A stretch of DNA of 64,000 bases from Arthrobacter sp. FW305-BF8. Its GTDB lineage: Bacteria > Actinomycetota > Actinomycetes > Actinomycetales > Micrococcaceae. Made by a program: the position numbers and the translations under genes. The notes below the pieces were generated by a model that worked only from the letters and a program-made list of their open reading frames with translations, did not search any database and was not told where the DNA came from. The stretch lies in the NCBI RefSeq assembly GCF_021789315.1, contig NZ_CP084561.1:1116001-1180000 (forward strand), read 5' to 3'. The first letter of the stretch is position 1. Every line of letters starts with the position of its first letter. Of the stretch, positions 25,329 through 34,449 are shown one piece after another.

Positions 25329-26087
25329 GTGTCTTCACGCCACAATGCCGCGCGCCACCGCGCGCAAACGGTTCGTATGAACCCATTGGACTCCGTGTCC
25401 AAGGCGGTTAGCGCCAATGCCGGCACAGTAGGTCGCCAGGCAGCTGTTATCGCAGCTGCTTCAGGTCTCATCCTGAGCGTTGGCATGCCTGCCAACGCAG
25501 CCGACGCCAACATTGGTGTTTCCGCCTCCTCGGAGACCGGATCCCAGGCCGCGCAGCTTGCTGTGACCGCCGCGCCCACCGCCACTGTCTCTTTCGAGCG
25601 TCCTGAAGTCACCACGGTGGCTGCCCCGGTCGCCGAAATCATTGCTCCGCAGTCGAGCGATGAGGGCCAGGCGGGCGATGCAGGCCAGGCCAGCGACGAG
25701 AGTGCCGGTGCGGCCCAGGCCGTCACCGCCAAGTCCACCGATGGTGCGGCCTCAGCCGCAGCGTCCGGACTGGCTGCAATCGCGTACACCGGCATCGGTA
25801 ACCCCTACGTCTGGGGCGGCACCACCCCCAGCGGCTGGGACTGCTCCGGCTTCACCCAGTGGGTTTACGCTCAGGCAGGCATCAGCATTCCCCGCGTCAA
25901 CGCGTGGACTGCCATGAAGCCCACCTCCACGCCTGCTCCCGGCGACCTGGTCATGCAGAACGGCGGCGCCCACGTGGGCATCTACGTCGGCAACGGCATG
26001 ATGATCAGCGCGCTGAACCCCTCGGACGGAACGCTCCTGCACGCGGTGTCCGCCACGGGCACGTCCTCCTTCTTCACCCTTCGCTAA
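25329..26087 (+). CDS. Secreted NlpC/P60-family peptidase
   Basis: A 252-aa exported protein. The signal-like segment (VGRQAAVIAAASGLILSVGM ending PANA) is followed by a low-complexity linker and a C-terminal NlpC/P60 domain of about 105 residues: YVWGGTTPSGWDCSGFTQWV with catalytic Cys172, and GGAHVGIYVG with His215. It probably cleaves D-gamma-glutamyl bonds in peptidoglycan. GTG 25329 is chosen for its spacing to GGGAGAGG. c-di-AMP riboswitch copy 2 controls it. Confidence 0.92.
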   Translation: MSSRHNAARHRAQTVRMNPLDSVSKAVSANAGTVGRQAAVIAAASGLILSVGMPANAADANIGVSASSETGSQAAQLAVTAAPTATVSFERPEVTTVAAPVAEIIAPQSSDEGQAGDAGQASDESAGAAQAVTAKSTDGAASAAASGLAAIAYTGIGNPYVWGGTTPSGWDCSGFTQWVYAQAGISIPRVNAWTAMKPTSTPAPGDLVMQNGGAHVGIYVGNGMMISALNPSDGTLLHAVSATGTSSFFTLR

Positions 26088-26189
26088 AAATCCGATTCGA
26101 GACGGGCCGGCTTACCCCCAAGATGCCGGCGCGTCGATAACCCACGTCCTGCTACCGCGGTCCGTGGAACACGAAAGAGAGAAATCTTA

Positions 26190-26978
26190 ATGACTACACG
26201 TGCGACCATTGCACGCCACCGCGCCGAGGTCACCAAGACCAACTCGCTGGCTGTCATTGCCAAGGCCGTCGGCGACAACGCCGGTGGTGTGGGCCGCCAG
26301 GCCGCAGTTATCGCTGCTGCTTCCGGTCTCGTCCTGACCAGCGGCATCGCCGCCAACGCTGCTGAGACCAACGTTCAGCGCGAATCCGCTCCGGCCTCCA
26401 CGCTGGAGGTCCAGTCCGCTGCGCCGGCCACGATTTCCGCTGCGTCCAGCATCGCGATCTCCTACGAGAAGCCCGCTGTCTCCACCGCCCCGGCTCCCGT
26501 CGTCGAGGCCCCCAAGCCCGTCGTCAAGGTCCAGGAAGCGGCCCCCGCTGTTGAGGCTGCTCCGGTTGCTGAAGCCGCACCCGCAGTCCAGGCCACGGCA
26601 GCCGTTGCAACTGCTGCCCCGGCAGCTCCGAAGACCACCGCCGCCAGCGGCAAGGGCGCTGCAATCGCCGCTGCCGCCTACGCACAGCTGGGCGTCTCCC
26701 AGGACTGCACCGCCCTGGCCACCAACGCACTCGCAGCTGTGGGCGTCCACTACCACGGCTGGCCGGCAGGCTACCTGTCCCTCGGCCGCACCGTGAGCGC
26801 TGCTGAGGCTCAGCCGGGCGACCTCGCCTACTACCAGAACGGCGGCATGGGCCTGGCCCACATCGCTGTGTACGTCGGCAACGGCCAGGCCGTCCACGGC
26901 GGCTGGAACGGCGGAACCACCGCACTGTTCAGCGTGAACGTCGGCTCCGGCCCGGTCTTCATCCGCGTCGGCGGCTAA
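26190..26978 (+). CDS. Secreted NlpC/P60-like protein, divergent
   Basis: A 262-aa paralogue of the preceding gene. The N-terminus is homologous (GRQAAVIAAASGLVLTSGIA then ANA). A long Ala/Pro/Val linker and a C-terminal domain follow, where the catalytic Cys lies in QDCTALATNAL (Cys173) and His in LAHIAVYVG (His224). The DCSGF motif is changed to DCTAL, as in some NlpC/P60 subfamilies. ATG 26190 follows GAAAGAGAG. It has no riboswitch of its own and may be read from the upstream gene across a 102-bp gap. Confidence 0.85.
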   Translation: MTTRATIARHRAEVTKTNSLAVIAKAVGDNAGGVGRQAAVIAAASGLVLTSGIAANAAETNVQRESAPASTLEVQSAAPATISAASSIAISYEKPAVSTAPAPVVEAPKPVVKVQEAAPAVEAAPVAEAAPAVQATAAVATAAPAAPKTTAASGKGAAIAAAAYAQLGVSQDCTALATNALAAVGVHYHGWPAGYLSLGRTVSAAEAQPGDLAYYQNGGMGLAHIAVYVGNGQAVHGGWNGGTTALFSVNVGSGPVFIRVGG

Positions 26979-27000
26979 GACCCCCAAGCGTTACGGAAGG

Positions 27001-27031
27001 ACCCCCGCCAGCACGGCGGGGGTCCTTTTTT
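27001..27031 (+). terminator. Rho-independent terminator of the hydrolase cluster
   Basis: Perfect 9-bp stem ACCCCCGCC (27001-27009) / GGCGGGGGT (27015-27023), loop AGCAC, then CC and six T (27026-27031). Confidence 0.95.
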
Positions 27032-27200
27032 GCCTTGCACCCGCATGAATTTTCGGCGACACGCCATGGCGATGCTTGTGTTCGATTCGCTCATCTGCCT
27101 AGTGAGTGTTTACTCTTATGGTGTCGATCCATAGCCCGGACATGCAGAGGGCAGCCGGCCCTCGCGCCTCTGCCGGGTGCGGCCGTGAAGAGGTATGTGC

Positions 27201-27701
27201 ATGCGCACTCTCGTTCTGAATGCTGGATATGAACCGCTGGCGGTAGTGACATTCCGCCGGGCGCTGGTCCTTGTGCTCACCGGAAAAGCAAGCGTGGTGG
27301 CCGAAGGCGACGATCCTGTCGTCGGGCCGCAGGACATCATGGGCCGTCCGTCCGTGATTCTCCTCAACCGCTACATCCGCCCCCGGTACAACATGATCAC
27401 CGCGGTGAGCAGGCGCGGTGTGCTTCGCCGCGACGGCCACCGGTGCGCCTACTGCGGCAAGGCAGCCCACACCATAGACCATGTCCAGCCGAAATCGCGG
27501 GGCGGTGCAGACTCTTGGGAGAACCTCGTCGCAGCCTGCCTTCGCTGCAACAACGTCAAGGGTGACCACACGCCCAGCGAAATGGGCTGGAAGCTCCGGT
27601 TTGATCCGGCGCCGCCGGTGGGCACCATGTGGCAGATCAAGGAGCTGGAAAAGCCCACGCCGGCGTGGGATCCGTTCCTGCTTCCGGAAAGAGCAGCCTG
27701 A
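27201..27701 (+). CDS. HNH endonuclease family protein
   Basis: A 166-aa protein of the widespread actinobacterial/cyanobacterial HNH family. It begins MRTLVLNAGYEPLAVVTFRR (exactly the family N-terminus) and has a zinc-bound HNH motif: CAYCGKAAHTIDHVQPKSRG, then NLVAACLRCNNVKGDHTP. Cys pairs (CxxC twice) bind zinc; HH/N residues are catalytic in the fold. ATG 27201 is chosen because AGAGG lies 7 bp upstream; ATG 27195 is too close. The biological substrate is unknown; these are housekeeping rather than restriction genes in most genomes. Confidence 0.9.
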   Translation: MRTLVLNAGYEPLAVVTFRRALVLVLTGKASVVAEGDDPVVGPQDIMGRPSVILLNRYIRPRYNMITAVSRRGVLRRDGHRCAYCGKAAHTIDHVQPKSRGGADSWENLVAACLRCNNVKGDHTPSEMGWKLRFDPAPPVGTMWQIKELEKPTPAWDPFLLPERAA

Positions 27702-27736
27702 CTCTGGTTTGAGCCTTCCAGGCTTACGCTGGGTGG

Positions 27737-28330
27737 GTGGACTTTGACGCAATAATCCTGGCCGGCGGCCGCTCCTCGCGACTGGGCGGCTCACCCAAGT
27801 CTGCCCTGATGTACGACGGCGCCACGCTCCTTGAGCGCTCCCTCGCGGCTGCCGGGGGTGCCCGGCACACTGTTGTGGTGGGACCTGCGGCGGCGGGCCT
27901 TCCCGCTGAGGTCCTCACTTCGCGCGAGGATCCGCCTTTTGCAGGTCCTGCGGCGGCAATCGCCGCCGGCCTGGCCGCCCTGCAGGGTGCAGACCCCGCG
28001 GGCATGGTCCTGGTTCTCGCGTGCGACATGCCACGCGTGGGCGATGCTGTCCGCGCCCTCCGGGACGCTCTCCCCGGCGCGGGCGCTGACGGCGTCATGG
28101 CCGCATCCCCCGACGGGCGGCTGCAGCCGCTCGCGGGTTTTTATGGCACAGCTGCGCTAGAACGCGCCGTGCAGGCTGCCGCGGCGCGCAATACCCTGGT
28201 GCACGGCTCAGTCTTCGCCCTCCTTGCTAGTCTTGACGTGCAGGCTGTGGTTGTCCCTGCCGGCTCCACCGACGATGTGGACACCTGGGACGATGCGGCC
28301 GCGTTGGGAGTAGCTGTCCGGGAGCAATGA
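27737..28330 (+). CDS. mobA: Molybdenum cofactor guanylyltransferase (MobA-like)
   Basis: A 197-aa nucleotidyltransferase that adds GMP to molybdopterin to make the MGD cofactor of formate dehydrogenases and nitrate reductases. ILAGGRSSRLGGSPKSAL holds the GTP loop (residues 7-24); VLACDMPRVGDAV has the metal-binding Asp. The end, STDDVDTWDDAAALG, is family-typical. The GTG 27737 start is 35 bp after the HNH gene. It heads a cofactor group with the DUF6457 gene, moeA and fdhD, which points to a formate dehydrogenase encoded elsewhere. Confidence 0.93.
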   Translation: MDFDAIILAGGRSSRLGGSPKSALMYDGATLLERSLAAAGGARHTVVVGPAAAGLPAEVLTSREDPPFAGPAAAIAAGLAALQGADPAGMVLVLACDMPRVGDAVRALRDALPGAGADGVMAASPDGRLQPLAGFYGTAALERAVQAAAARNTLVHGSVFALLASLDVQAVVVPAGSTDDVDTWDDAAALGVAVREQ

Positions 28331-28366
28331 CCCGCATTCCGGACCGCCGTGAATTTGGAGGCAGGC

Positions 28367-28714
28367 ATGAAAAGCCAGGACGAAACGCTGGAGGAGTGGT
28401 GCCGTCTGCTGCTGCGGGCCTTCGAGCTCGAGGATGTGGACGTGGACATCAACGAGGTGCTATCCGTTGCGGGAGTAGCTGCGCACTCCGTGGTGCGTCC
28501 CGCCGCCCCGCTGACCACCTTCATAGCAGGGCTGGCCACCGGCCTCAAATGCGCTGCGGGCCAGGCCCCGGACGTTGCCGCCATGCAGGGCGCGATGGAC
28601 GTGGCCCGTTCCGTTGCCAAGGCGTACGCGGCCGATGAGGCGCAGGCTGCTGCGGGTACCCCGGCCGCAGGCACGGCCGCAACTTCGGCGCCCACCGGGA
28701 CTTCGGGGGAATGA
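28367..28714 (+). CDS. DUF6457 protein
   Basis: A 115-aa small acidic protein (LEEWCRLLLRAFELEDVDVD, VVRPAAPLTTFIAGLATGLK), a family seen in actinobacteria between mobA and moeA. Function unknown; its constant location suggests a part in molybdenum-cofactor work. ATG 28367 follows GGAGGCAGG. Its last codons overlap moeA by four bases (ATGA), so translation is coupled. Confidence 0.82.
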   Translation: MKSQDETLEEWCRLLLRAFELEDVDVDINEVLSVAGVAAHSVVRPAAPLTTFIAGLATGLKCAAGQAPDVAAMQGAMDVARSVAKAYAADEAQAAAGTPAAGTAATSAPTGTSGE

Positions 28715-30249
28715 CAGCCGCGCCCGGGCACCGCTCTACCGATGCATACTCCACGGAGGACGCAACCTCCACCGGGGATGCACCCGCTGACGACGACGCA
28801 CCTGCCGCCGCCTCCGAAGCCGGGCCTGTGTCCGACACCGAAGCCGGCGCCGACGCCGAACCCGGTGCGGGGGACACGGACGCGCAGGGGGAGACGGGGG
28901 CTCAGGGGGAGCCGGACGCGCCGGCGAAGCACCTGGCGCACACCTGGGAGGAGGCCCGGCAGGCCGCCTTCGACTGTGCTGCTCCCATACCTGGGGCACC
29001 CGTGCCCTTGCGTGACGCCGTGGGCCGGACTCTGGCCGCGGACATCACCGCCCAGCACGACATGCCGCACTATGCATCGTCGGCCATGGACGGCTGGGCC
29101 GTTAACGGATCCGGTCCGTGGATCCTGGACGAGCCGGGGCAGCGTCTGGCACCGCACCAGGCGAGCGTGATTGTGACGGGCGGACTGATTCCCCCGGGCG
29201 CCAAGGCGGTGCTGCGCACCGAGAGCGGTGCGATGTCCACGGACGACGACGGCCTGCCTGTCCTGACGCTGGGGGGCGCCGCCCGGCCCGGCGAACCGAG
29301 GAACGGCCAGCACATCCGGAAGGCCGCAGAAGAGGCAACCGCCGGGGACGTGCTGGTCAGGGCCGGCGTCGTGCTGAATCCCGCCCATGTGGCCCTCGCC
29401 GCCCTGGCCGGGTACGACGAGGTGGAAGTGCTCGGCAAGCCTGTCGTCAAGCTGGTGCTGACGGGCTCCGAAGTGGTGGAACAGGGACTGCCCGAGCCCG
29501 GGCGGGTGCGCGACACGTTCGGGCCACAGCTGGCCACAGTGGTGGAGATGCTCGGCGGCCTGTGCCGTGAACAGGTCCGCATCGGGGACAGCTACACGGA
29601 ATGGCTGGAGGGCCTGGAGGATTCAGGCCTCGCTGAGGCACTGAACCTGCCGGCCGACGTCGTCATCACCACCGGCGGGACGGGCCAGTCCGGCACCGAC
29701 CACTTCAGGCGTGCCGTGGCTGAACTGGGCGGACGGCTGATCATTGACGGGGTGGCAATGCGGCCCGGACACCCCGCCGTCCTCGCAGAACTTCCGGACG
29801 GGCGCTTCGTGCTGGGGCTGCCGGGAAACCCGCTGGCGGCCATGATGGCGTTGTCCACGGTGGGCGCGCCGCTCCTGGCCGCCCTCGGACATGGCCAGCT
29901 GCCGCCGGTCCGGGAAGTCCCCTCCGGCACCATGCTCGAGCCCCACCCCGGCCGCACGCGGCTGATGCCCTTCCGCCTCCTCTACGGCATGGCCTCGCCC
30001 GCGCAGCACACCGGCCCGGGCATGATGCGCGGTCTGGCGTCCGCCGACGGCGTCCTGGTGGTGCCGCCGCACGGCGTGCAGCTCGGCGAGATGGTGCCGG
30101 CTTTCGCGCTGCCCTGGGGCCCGGCCATCCCTGAGCCGAAGACCGCGGAATCCAAACCCAAGAGCCCGGCACGGAAGTCCGGGTCCCGCGCCTCCGCCAA
30201 GCAAGGTGCCCAGAGCGGGCCGGTGGACTGGAGTGCCCTGTTCGATTGA
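28711..30249 (+). CDS. moeA: Molybdopterin molybdenumtransferase MoeA
   Basis: A 512-aa enzyme that inserts molybdate into adenylylated molybdopterin. After an unusual acidic, low-complexity N-terminus of about 75 residues come THTWEEARQAAFDCA, SAMDGWAVNG (conserved), LVLTGSEVVEQG, VVITTGGTGQSGTDHF (the GGTS-like active-site loop) and LPGNPLAAM. The usual length is about 400 aa; the excess is the N-terminal Glu/Asp/Ala extension and a basic Lys/Ser C-terminal tail ending VDWSALFD. ATG 28711 overlaps the preceding gene by four bases. A start further in would lose coupling but keep the enzyme. Confidence 0.92.
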   Translation: MTAAPGHRSTDAYSTEDATSTGDAPADDDAPAAASEAGPVSDTEAGADAEPGAGDTDAQGETGAQGEPDAPAKHLAHTWEEARQAAFDCAAPIPGAPVPLRDAVGRTLAADITAQHDMPHYASSAMDGWAVNGSGPWILDEPGQRLAPHQASVIVTGGLIPPGAKAVLRTESGAMSTDDDGLPVLTLGGAARPGEPRNGQHIRKAAEEATAGDVLVRAGVVLNPAHVALAALAGYDEVEVLGKPVVKLVLTGSEVVEQGLPEPGRVRDTFGPQLATVVEMLGGLCREQVRIGDSYTEWLEGLEDSGLAEALNLPADVVITTGGTGQSGTDHFRRAVAELGGRLIIDGVAMRPGHPAVLAELPDGRFVLGLPGNPLAAMMALSTVGAPLLAALGHGQLPPVREVPSGTMLEPHPGRTRLMPFRLLYGMASPAQHTGPGMMRGLASADGVLVVPPHGVQLGEMVPAFALPWGPAIPEPKTAESKPKSPARKSGSRASAKQGAQSGPVDWSALFD

Positions 30250-30312
30250 AGTGCGTGCTCGACTGAGGTGCAATGATGGAGGCATGAACAGCCACTCAGC
30301 GCGGAGTTTCGC

Positions 30313-31185
30313 ATGGGCCGTGTAACGCAACGACGCAAGGTGCACCGCTACGTCCTGGACGGCTCGGCCGCGGCACTGGAATTCCCTGTCCGGCACCGCG
30401 AGGACGTGCTGGCCGTGGAGGAACCACTCGAGATCCGGCTTGGGAACCTGTCCTTCTCTGTCACCATGCGTACGCCCGGGGACGACTTCGACCTGGTGGC
30501 AGGTTTCCTCGTCTCAGAGGGCGTCATCTGGGATGCGGACCAGCTGGTCTCGCTCAGGTTCTGCGCCGGCGAGGACGAAAACGGGGTCCAGACGTTCAAC
30601 GTGGTCGAAGCCCAGCTGCGCCCCGATGTGCCCCTGCCGGACACCGGCCGGCACGTCTACACGTCCAGCTCGTGCGGAATCTGCGGCACGGACTCCATTG
30701 AATCGGTCACCAAGTCCTCGCACTTCAACCCCGCCGCCGACCGGCTCACCGTTCCGGTCGAGACGCTTGCCTCCCTGCCGGACCGGCTGCGGGAGGCGCA
30801 GGCCGTCTTCGACGTGACGGGGGGAGTGCACGCTGCCGGACTGTTCAGGATTGACGACGACGGCGGTGCGGAGCTGCTGTGCCTCCGGGAGGATGTGGGC
30901 AGGCACAACGCGGTGGACAAGGTGGTTGGCTGGGCCCTGCGCGAACGGCGGCTGCCGCTCACGAACACCGTGCTCCAGGTGTCGGGGCGGGCCTCCTTTG
31001 AGCTGGTCCAGAAGGCGGCGTTGGCAGGCATTCCGGTGCTCGCCGCGGTCAGCGCCCCGTCCAGCCTTGCCGTGGAGCTGGCCGAGTCCACCGGCGTCAC
31101 GCTGGCAGGGTTCAGCCGGGGAACCAGCCTGAACGTCTATGCGGGTGCAGGCCGCATCTCCACGCCTTCGCCGGTGCCGCAGTAG
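30313..31185 (+). CDS. fdhD: Formate dehydrogenase accessory sulfurtransferase FdhD
   Basis: A 290-aa sulfurtransferase that moves sulfur from a cysteine desulfurase to the molybdenum cofactor of formate dehydrogenase. The redox/persulfide pair is C121-G-I-C124 in TSSSCGICGTDS. MRTPGDDFDLVAGFLVSEGV near the start and REDVGRHNAVDKVVGWAL in the middle are family signatures. ATG 30313 is 63 bp after moeA. Its presence predicts a molybdenum- or tungsten-dependent formate dehydrogenase elsewhere in the genome. Confidence 0.95.
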   Translation: MGRVTQRRKVHRYVLDGSAAALEFPVRHREDVLAVEEPLEIRLGNLSFSVTMRTPGDDFDLVAGFLVSEGVIWDADQLVSLRFCAGEDENGVQTFNVVEAQLRPDVPLPDTGRHVYTSSSCGICGTDSIESVTKSSHFNPAADRLTVPVETLASLPDRLREAQAVFDVTGGVHAAGLFRIDDDGGAELLCLREDVGRHNAVDKVVGWALRERRLPLTNTVLQVSGRASFELVQKAALAGIPVLAAVSAPSSLAVELAESTGVTLAGFSRGTSLNVYAGAGRISTPSPVPQ

Positions 31186-31360
31186 GGGCATGGCCCCTTG
31201 GCGGCCGGACGCCCACGCAGTAGATTTTATCCATCGAATGGAACCGTTGATCCGCTCATAAGGCAGCTGAACTGCCCGGACCCAAGCTGACCGCGACGCC
31301 CATGCCCGCACGAAAGCCAGCACAGCCCGCTTCAGCTTTCACGTACTAAAGAGGTACACA

Positions 31361-34300
31361 TTGCACGACGACCGCCGGATCACGGAAGTCCGTCTGGACC
31401 GCTTTGTCCGCGAAAGGATCACCCCCGCCGTTTATGGGCGCAGCGTGCCCCTGGAGCTGACCAGCTGGGACGTCCCGGATGAACCCGTCCCGGTCCTGGA
31501 GGCCCTGCGCCAGGACTTCATGCCGCAGGAGCACGGTGCCGCCTGGGGGCGCCCATGGAGCACAAAGTGGCTGCGGCTTCAGGGAGAGGTGCCGGATGCC
31601 TGGGGAACCGCCCCGGATACCGAGGTGGAGATTGTGGTGGACCTCGGGTTTACCACGGAGATTCCCGGCTTCCAGTGCGAGGGAATCGCCTGGCGGCCGG
31701 ACGGCAGCATCATCAAGGCCATCTCGCCCCGCAACCAGCACATCCCGCTGAAGCTGCTGGGCAGCGGGCTCGCCGTGGACTTCTATGTGGAGGCAGCAGC
31801 AAACCCGGATGTTGCCCAGGGCTGGAGCTTCGCGCCGACTCCGTACGGGGACAAGGCTACCGCGGGGAACGAACCGCAGTACCGTTTGGGCAGCATCGCC
31901 ATCGCGGAGCTGAACCGGGCAGTGTGGGAGCTCCAGCAGGACGTGCTGACACTCAGCGGCCTCATGCACGAGCTGCCCACCGAGCTGCCGCGGCGGCACG
32001 AGATCCTCCGCGCCCTGGAGCGCATGATGGACATCGTGGACCCGGACGACGTCGCCGGCACGGCGCCCGCCGGTCGTGCAGCGCTGGCGGAGGTGCTGGC
32101 CAGGCCCGCTTACGCGTCAGCCCACCAGCTGCTGGCCACCGGGCATGCGCACATCGATTCGGCTTGGCTGTGGCCTGTCCGGGAAACTATGCGCAAGTGT
32201 GCCCGGACCTTTTCCAACGTGGTTGCCCTCATGGACGAGGACCCGGACTTCGTCTTCTCCTGCTCGTCCGCACAGCAGCTGGCCTGGATCAAGGAATACT
32301 ACCCGGAGCTGTTTGCCCGCATCCGGGAGAAGGTGAAGTCCGGCCAGTTCATTCCCGTGGGCGGCATGTGGGTGGAGTCCGACACCAACATGCCCGGCGG
32401 TGAAGCCATGGCCCGGCAGTTCGTCGAAGGCAAGAGCTTCTTCCTCAAGGAATTCGACGTCGAGTGCATGGAAGCCTGGCTACCGGATTCCTTCGGGTAC
32501 TCCGCGGCCCTGCCTCAGATCGTTAAGGCCGCCGGGAGCCGCTGGTTCCTGACGCAGAAGATCTCCTGGAACCAGATCAACCGGATGCCGCACCACACCT
32601 TCAACTGGGAAGGCATTGACGGCACCCGCGTTTTCACGCACTTCCCGCCGGTGGACACGTACAACTCCGAGCTCAGCGGCCGGGATCTTGCGCACGCCGA
32701 GCGCAACTACCGGGACCACGGACACGGCACCATCTCGCTCGTCCCCTTCGGTTACGGCGACGGCGGTGGCGGACCGACGCGGGAGATGGTCGCCGCCGGG
32801 CATCGCGCGGCCGACCTGGAAGGCTCGCCGAAGGTCCGGATCGGATCGCCGCGCAGCTTCTTTGAGCAGGCCGAAGCAGAGTACAAAGCGCTGCCGGTCT
32901 GGGTGGGTGAGATGTACCTGGAGCTGCACCGCGGCACTTACACCAGCCAGGCCAGGACCAAGCAGGGCAACCGCCGGTCCGAGCACCTCCTGCGCGAGGC
33001 GGAACTCTGGTGCGCCACGGCCGCCGTCCGCTCCGGTGGGGAGTACACGTACCCCGCGGCCGAGCTGAAGCGGCTGTGGCAGTTGGTCCTGCTGCAGCAG
33101 TTCCACGACATCCTGCCCGGCAGCGCCATCGCCTGGGTGCACCAGGACGCCGAACGCAACTACGCGGCCGTCGCCAAGGGGCTCGAAGCCCTCATCAGCG
33201 AGGCCGCCGCGGCCCTCCTGGGGGAGGGGACGCAGGAGTTCCTGCTCAACGCGAGCCCGCACGCCCGCCTCGGAGTTCCGGCGCTCACGGCCGCTGTGCA
33301 TGCGGTAACCGAGGATGAGGTGCAAGCCACACCGCTGGACGGCGGCTTCGTCCTGGACAACGGAATTATCCGTGCCGTACTGGATGACAACGGGCTCCTG
33401 ACGTCGCTGCGGGACCACGGGACAGGCCGGGAAGCCATCGCGCCCGGCCAGTTCGGAAACCACCTGGAACTGCACCGGGACACCCCCAACGAATGGGACG
33501 CCTGGGACATCGACGAGTTCTACCGGCGGAACGTCACCAGCCTTACCGACGCCGCGGAGGTGAGGCTGGAGCGGAACGGCGGGGACGCCGTCGTCGTGGT
33601 GGAACGGCTCACCGGGTCCTCCCGCATCACCCAACGCGTCACCCTGCCGGCGGGCAGCCCGTCGCTGGGGATCTCCACCGAGGTTGACTGGCAGGAGCGC
33701 GAGAAGCTGCTCAAGCTGGGTTTCCCGCTCGACCTGAGGGCGGACCGGTCGGCGGCGGAAACCCAGTTCGGCCACGTCTTCCGGCCGACCCACGTGAACA
33801 CGTCGTGGGAGGCCGCCAAGTTCGAGATCTGCGCGCACCGCTGGATCCACGTTTCGGAACCCGGGTACGGCGTGGCCATCGCCAATGCCTCCACGTACGG
33901 GCACGACGTCGCCCGGACTGTCCGGGACGACGGCGGGACCACCACTATCGTCCGGCTCTCGCTGCTGCGCGCTGCCAAGTTCCCCGACCCCGAGGCCGAC
34001 CGCGGCAGGCACGTGCTGGACGTCTGGGTCCGGCCGGCAGCGGGAATCGCCGAGGCCGTGGAGGAGGGCTACCGCGCCAACCTCGCTCCAAGGACGGTGC
34101 TCGGCGCGCACCCGGCCGAGGCGCTGGTTACGGTGGACAACCCGGCCCTGGTGGTCGAAGCCGTGAAGCTGGCCGAAGACGGCTCGGGAGACGTCATCGT
34201 CCGGCTGTACGAATCCCTGGGCCAGCGCTCGGCCGGGCGCCTGACCGCCAACTTCCCGGCCACGGGCATCCAGGCGGTGGACCTGCTCGAGCGGCCGGTC

Positions 34301-34390
34301 GAGGCGACCGGCATGGTGGCCGGGGCGGACTCCGCGGAGCTCACGCTGCGGCCGTTCCAGCTCGTGACCCTGAGGCTCACGCGCCGCTGA
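31361..34390 (+). CDS. Alpha-mannosidase, glycoside hydrolase family 38
   Basis: A 1009-aa cytosolic GH38 enzyme that removes alpha-linked mannose. The zinc-binding motif HAHIDSAWLWPVRET is near residues 264-278. The nucleophile region MWVESDTNMPGGEAMARQF is near 336-354, with the nucleophile Asp in ESD. A further metal ligand appears in LLQQFHDILPGSAI (His near residue 583). C-terminal beta domains follow. No signal peptide is seen. TTG 31361 after AAAGAGG gives an N-terminus typical of bacterial members. It stands alone between fdhD and the ABC importer operon, so its glycan source is unknown. Confidence 0.94.
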   Translation: MHDDRRITEVRLDRFVRERITPAVYGRSVPLELTSWDVPDEPVPVLEALRQDFMPQEHGAAWGRPWSTKWLRLQGEVPDAWGTAPDTEVEIVVDLGFTTEIPGFQCEGIAWRPDGSIIKAISPRNQHIPLKLLGSGLAVDFYVEAAANPDVAQGWSFAPTPYGDKATAGNEPQYRLGSIAIAELNRAVWELQQDVLTLSGLMHELPTELPRRHEILRALERMMDIVDPDDVAGTAPAGRAALAEVLARPAYASAHQLLATGHAHIDSAWLWPVRETMRKCARTFSNVVALMDEDPDFVFSCSSAQQLAWIKEYYPELFARIREKVKSGQFIPVGGMWVESDTNMPGGEAMARQFVEGKSFFLKEFDVECMEAWLPDSFGYSAALPQIVKAAGSRWFLTQKISWNQINRMPHHTFNWEGIDGTRVFTHFPPVDTYNSELSGRDLAHAERNYRDHGHGTISLVPFGYGDGGGGPTREMVAAGHRAADLEGSPKVRIGSPRSFFEQAEAEYKALPVWVGEMYLELHRGTYTSQARTKQGNRRSEHLLREAELWCATAAVRSGGEYTYPAAELKRLWQLVLLQQFHDILPGSAIAWVHQDAERNYAAVAKGLEALISEAAAALLGEGTQEFLLNASPHARLGVPALTAAVHAVTEDEVQATPLDGGFVLDNGIIRAVLDDNGLLTSLRDHGTGREAIAPGQFGNHLELHRDTPNEWDAWDIDEFYRRNVTSLTDAAEVRLERNGGDAVVVVERLTGSSRITQRVTLPAGSPSLGISTEVDWQEREKLLKLGFPLDLRADRSAAETQFGHVFRPTHVNTSWEAAKFEICAHRWIHVSEPGYGVAIANASTYGHDVARTVRDDGGTTTIVRLSLLRAAKFPDPEADRGRHVLDVWVRPAAGIAEAVEEGYRANLAPRTVLGAHPAEALVTVDNPALVVEAVKLAEDGSGDVIVRLYESLGQRSAGRLTANFPATGIQAVDLLERPVEATGMVAGADSAELTLRPFQLVTLRLTRR

Positions 34391-34449
34391 CGGCCTTCCG
34401 CGACAGCGCTTCCGGCGTACTAACAGCAGGCCTAGGCGGTTAGGAGTGG

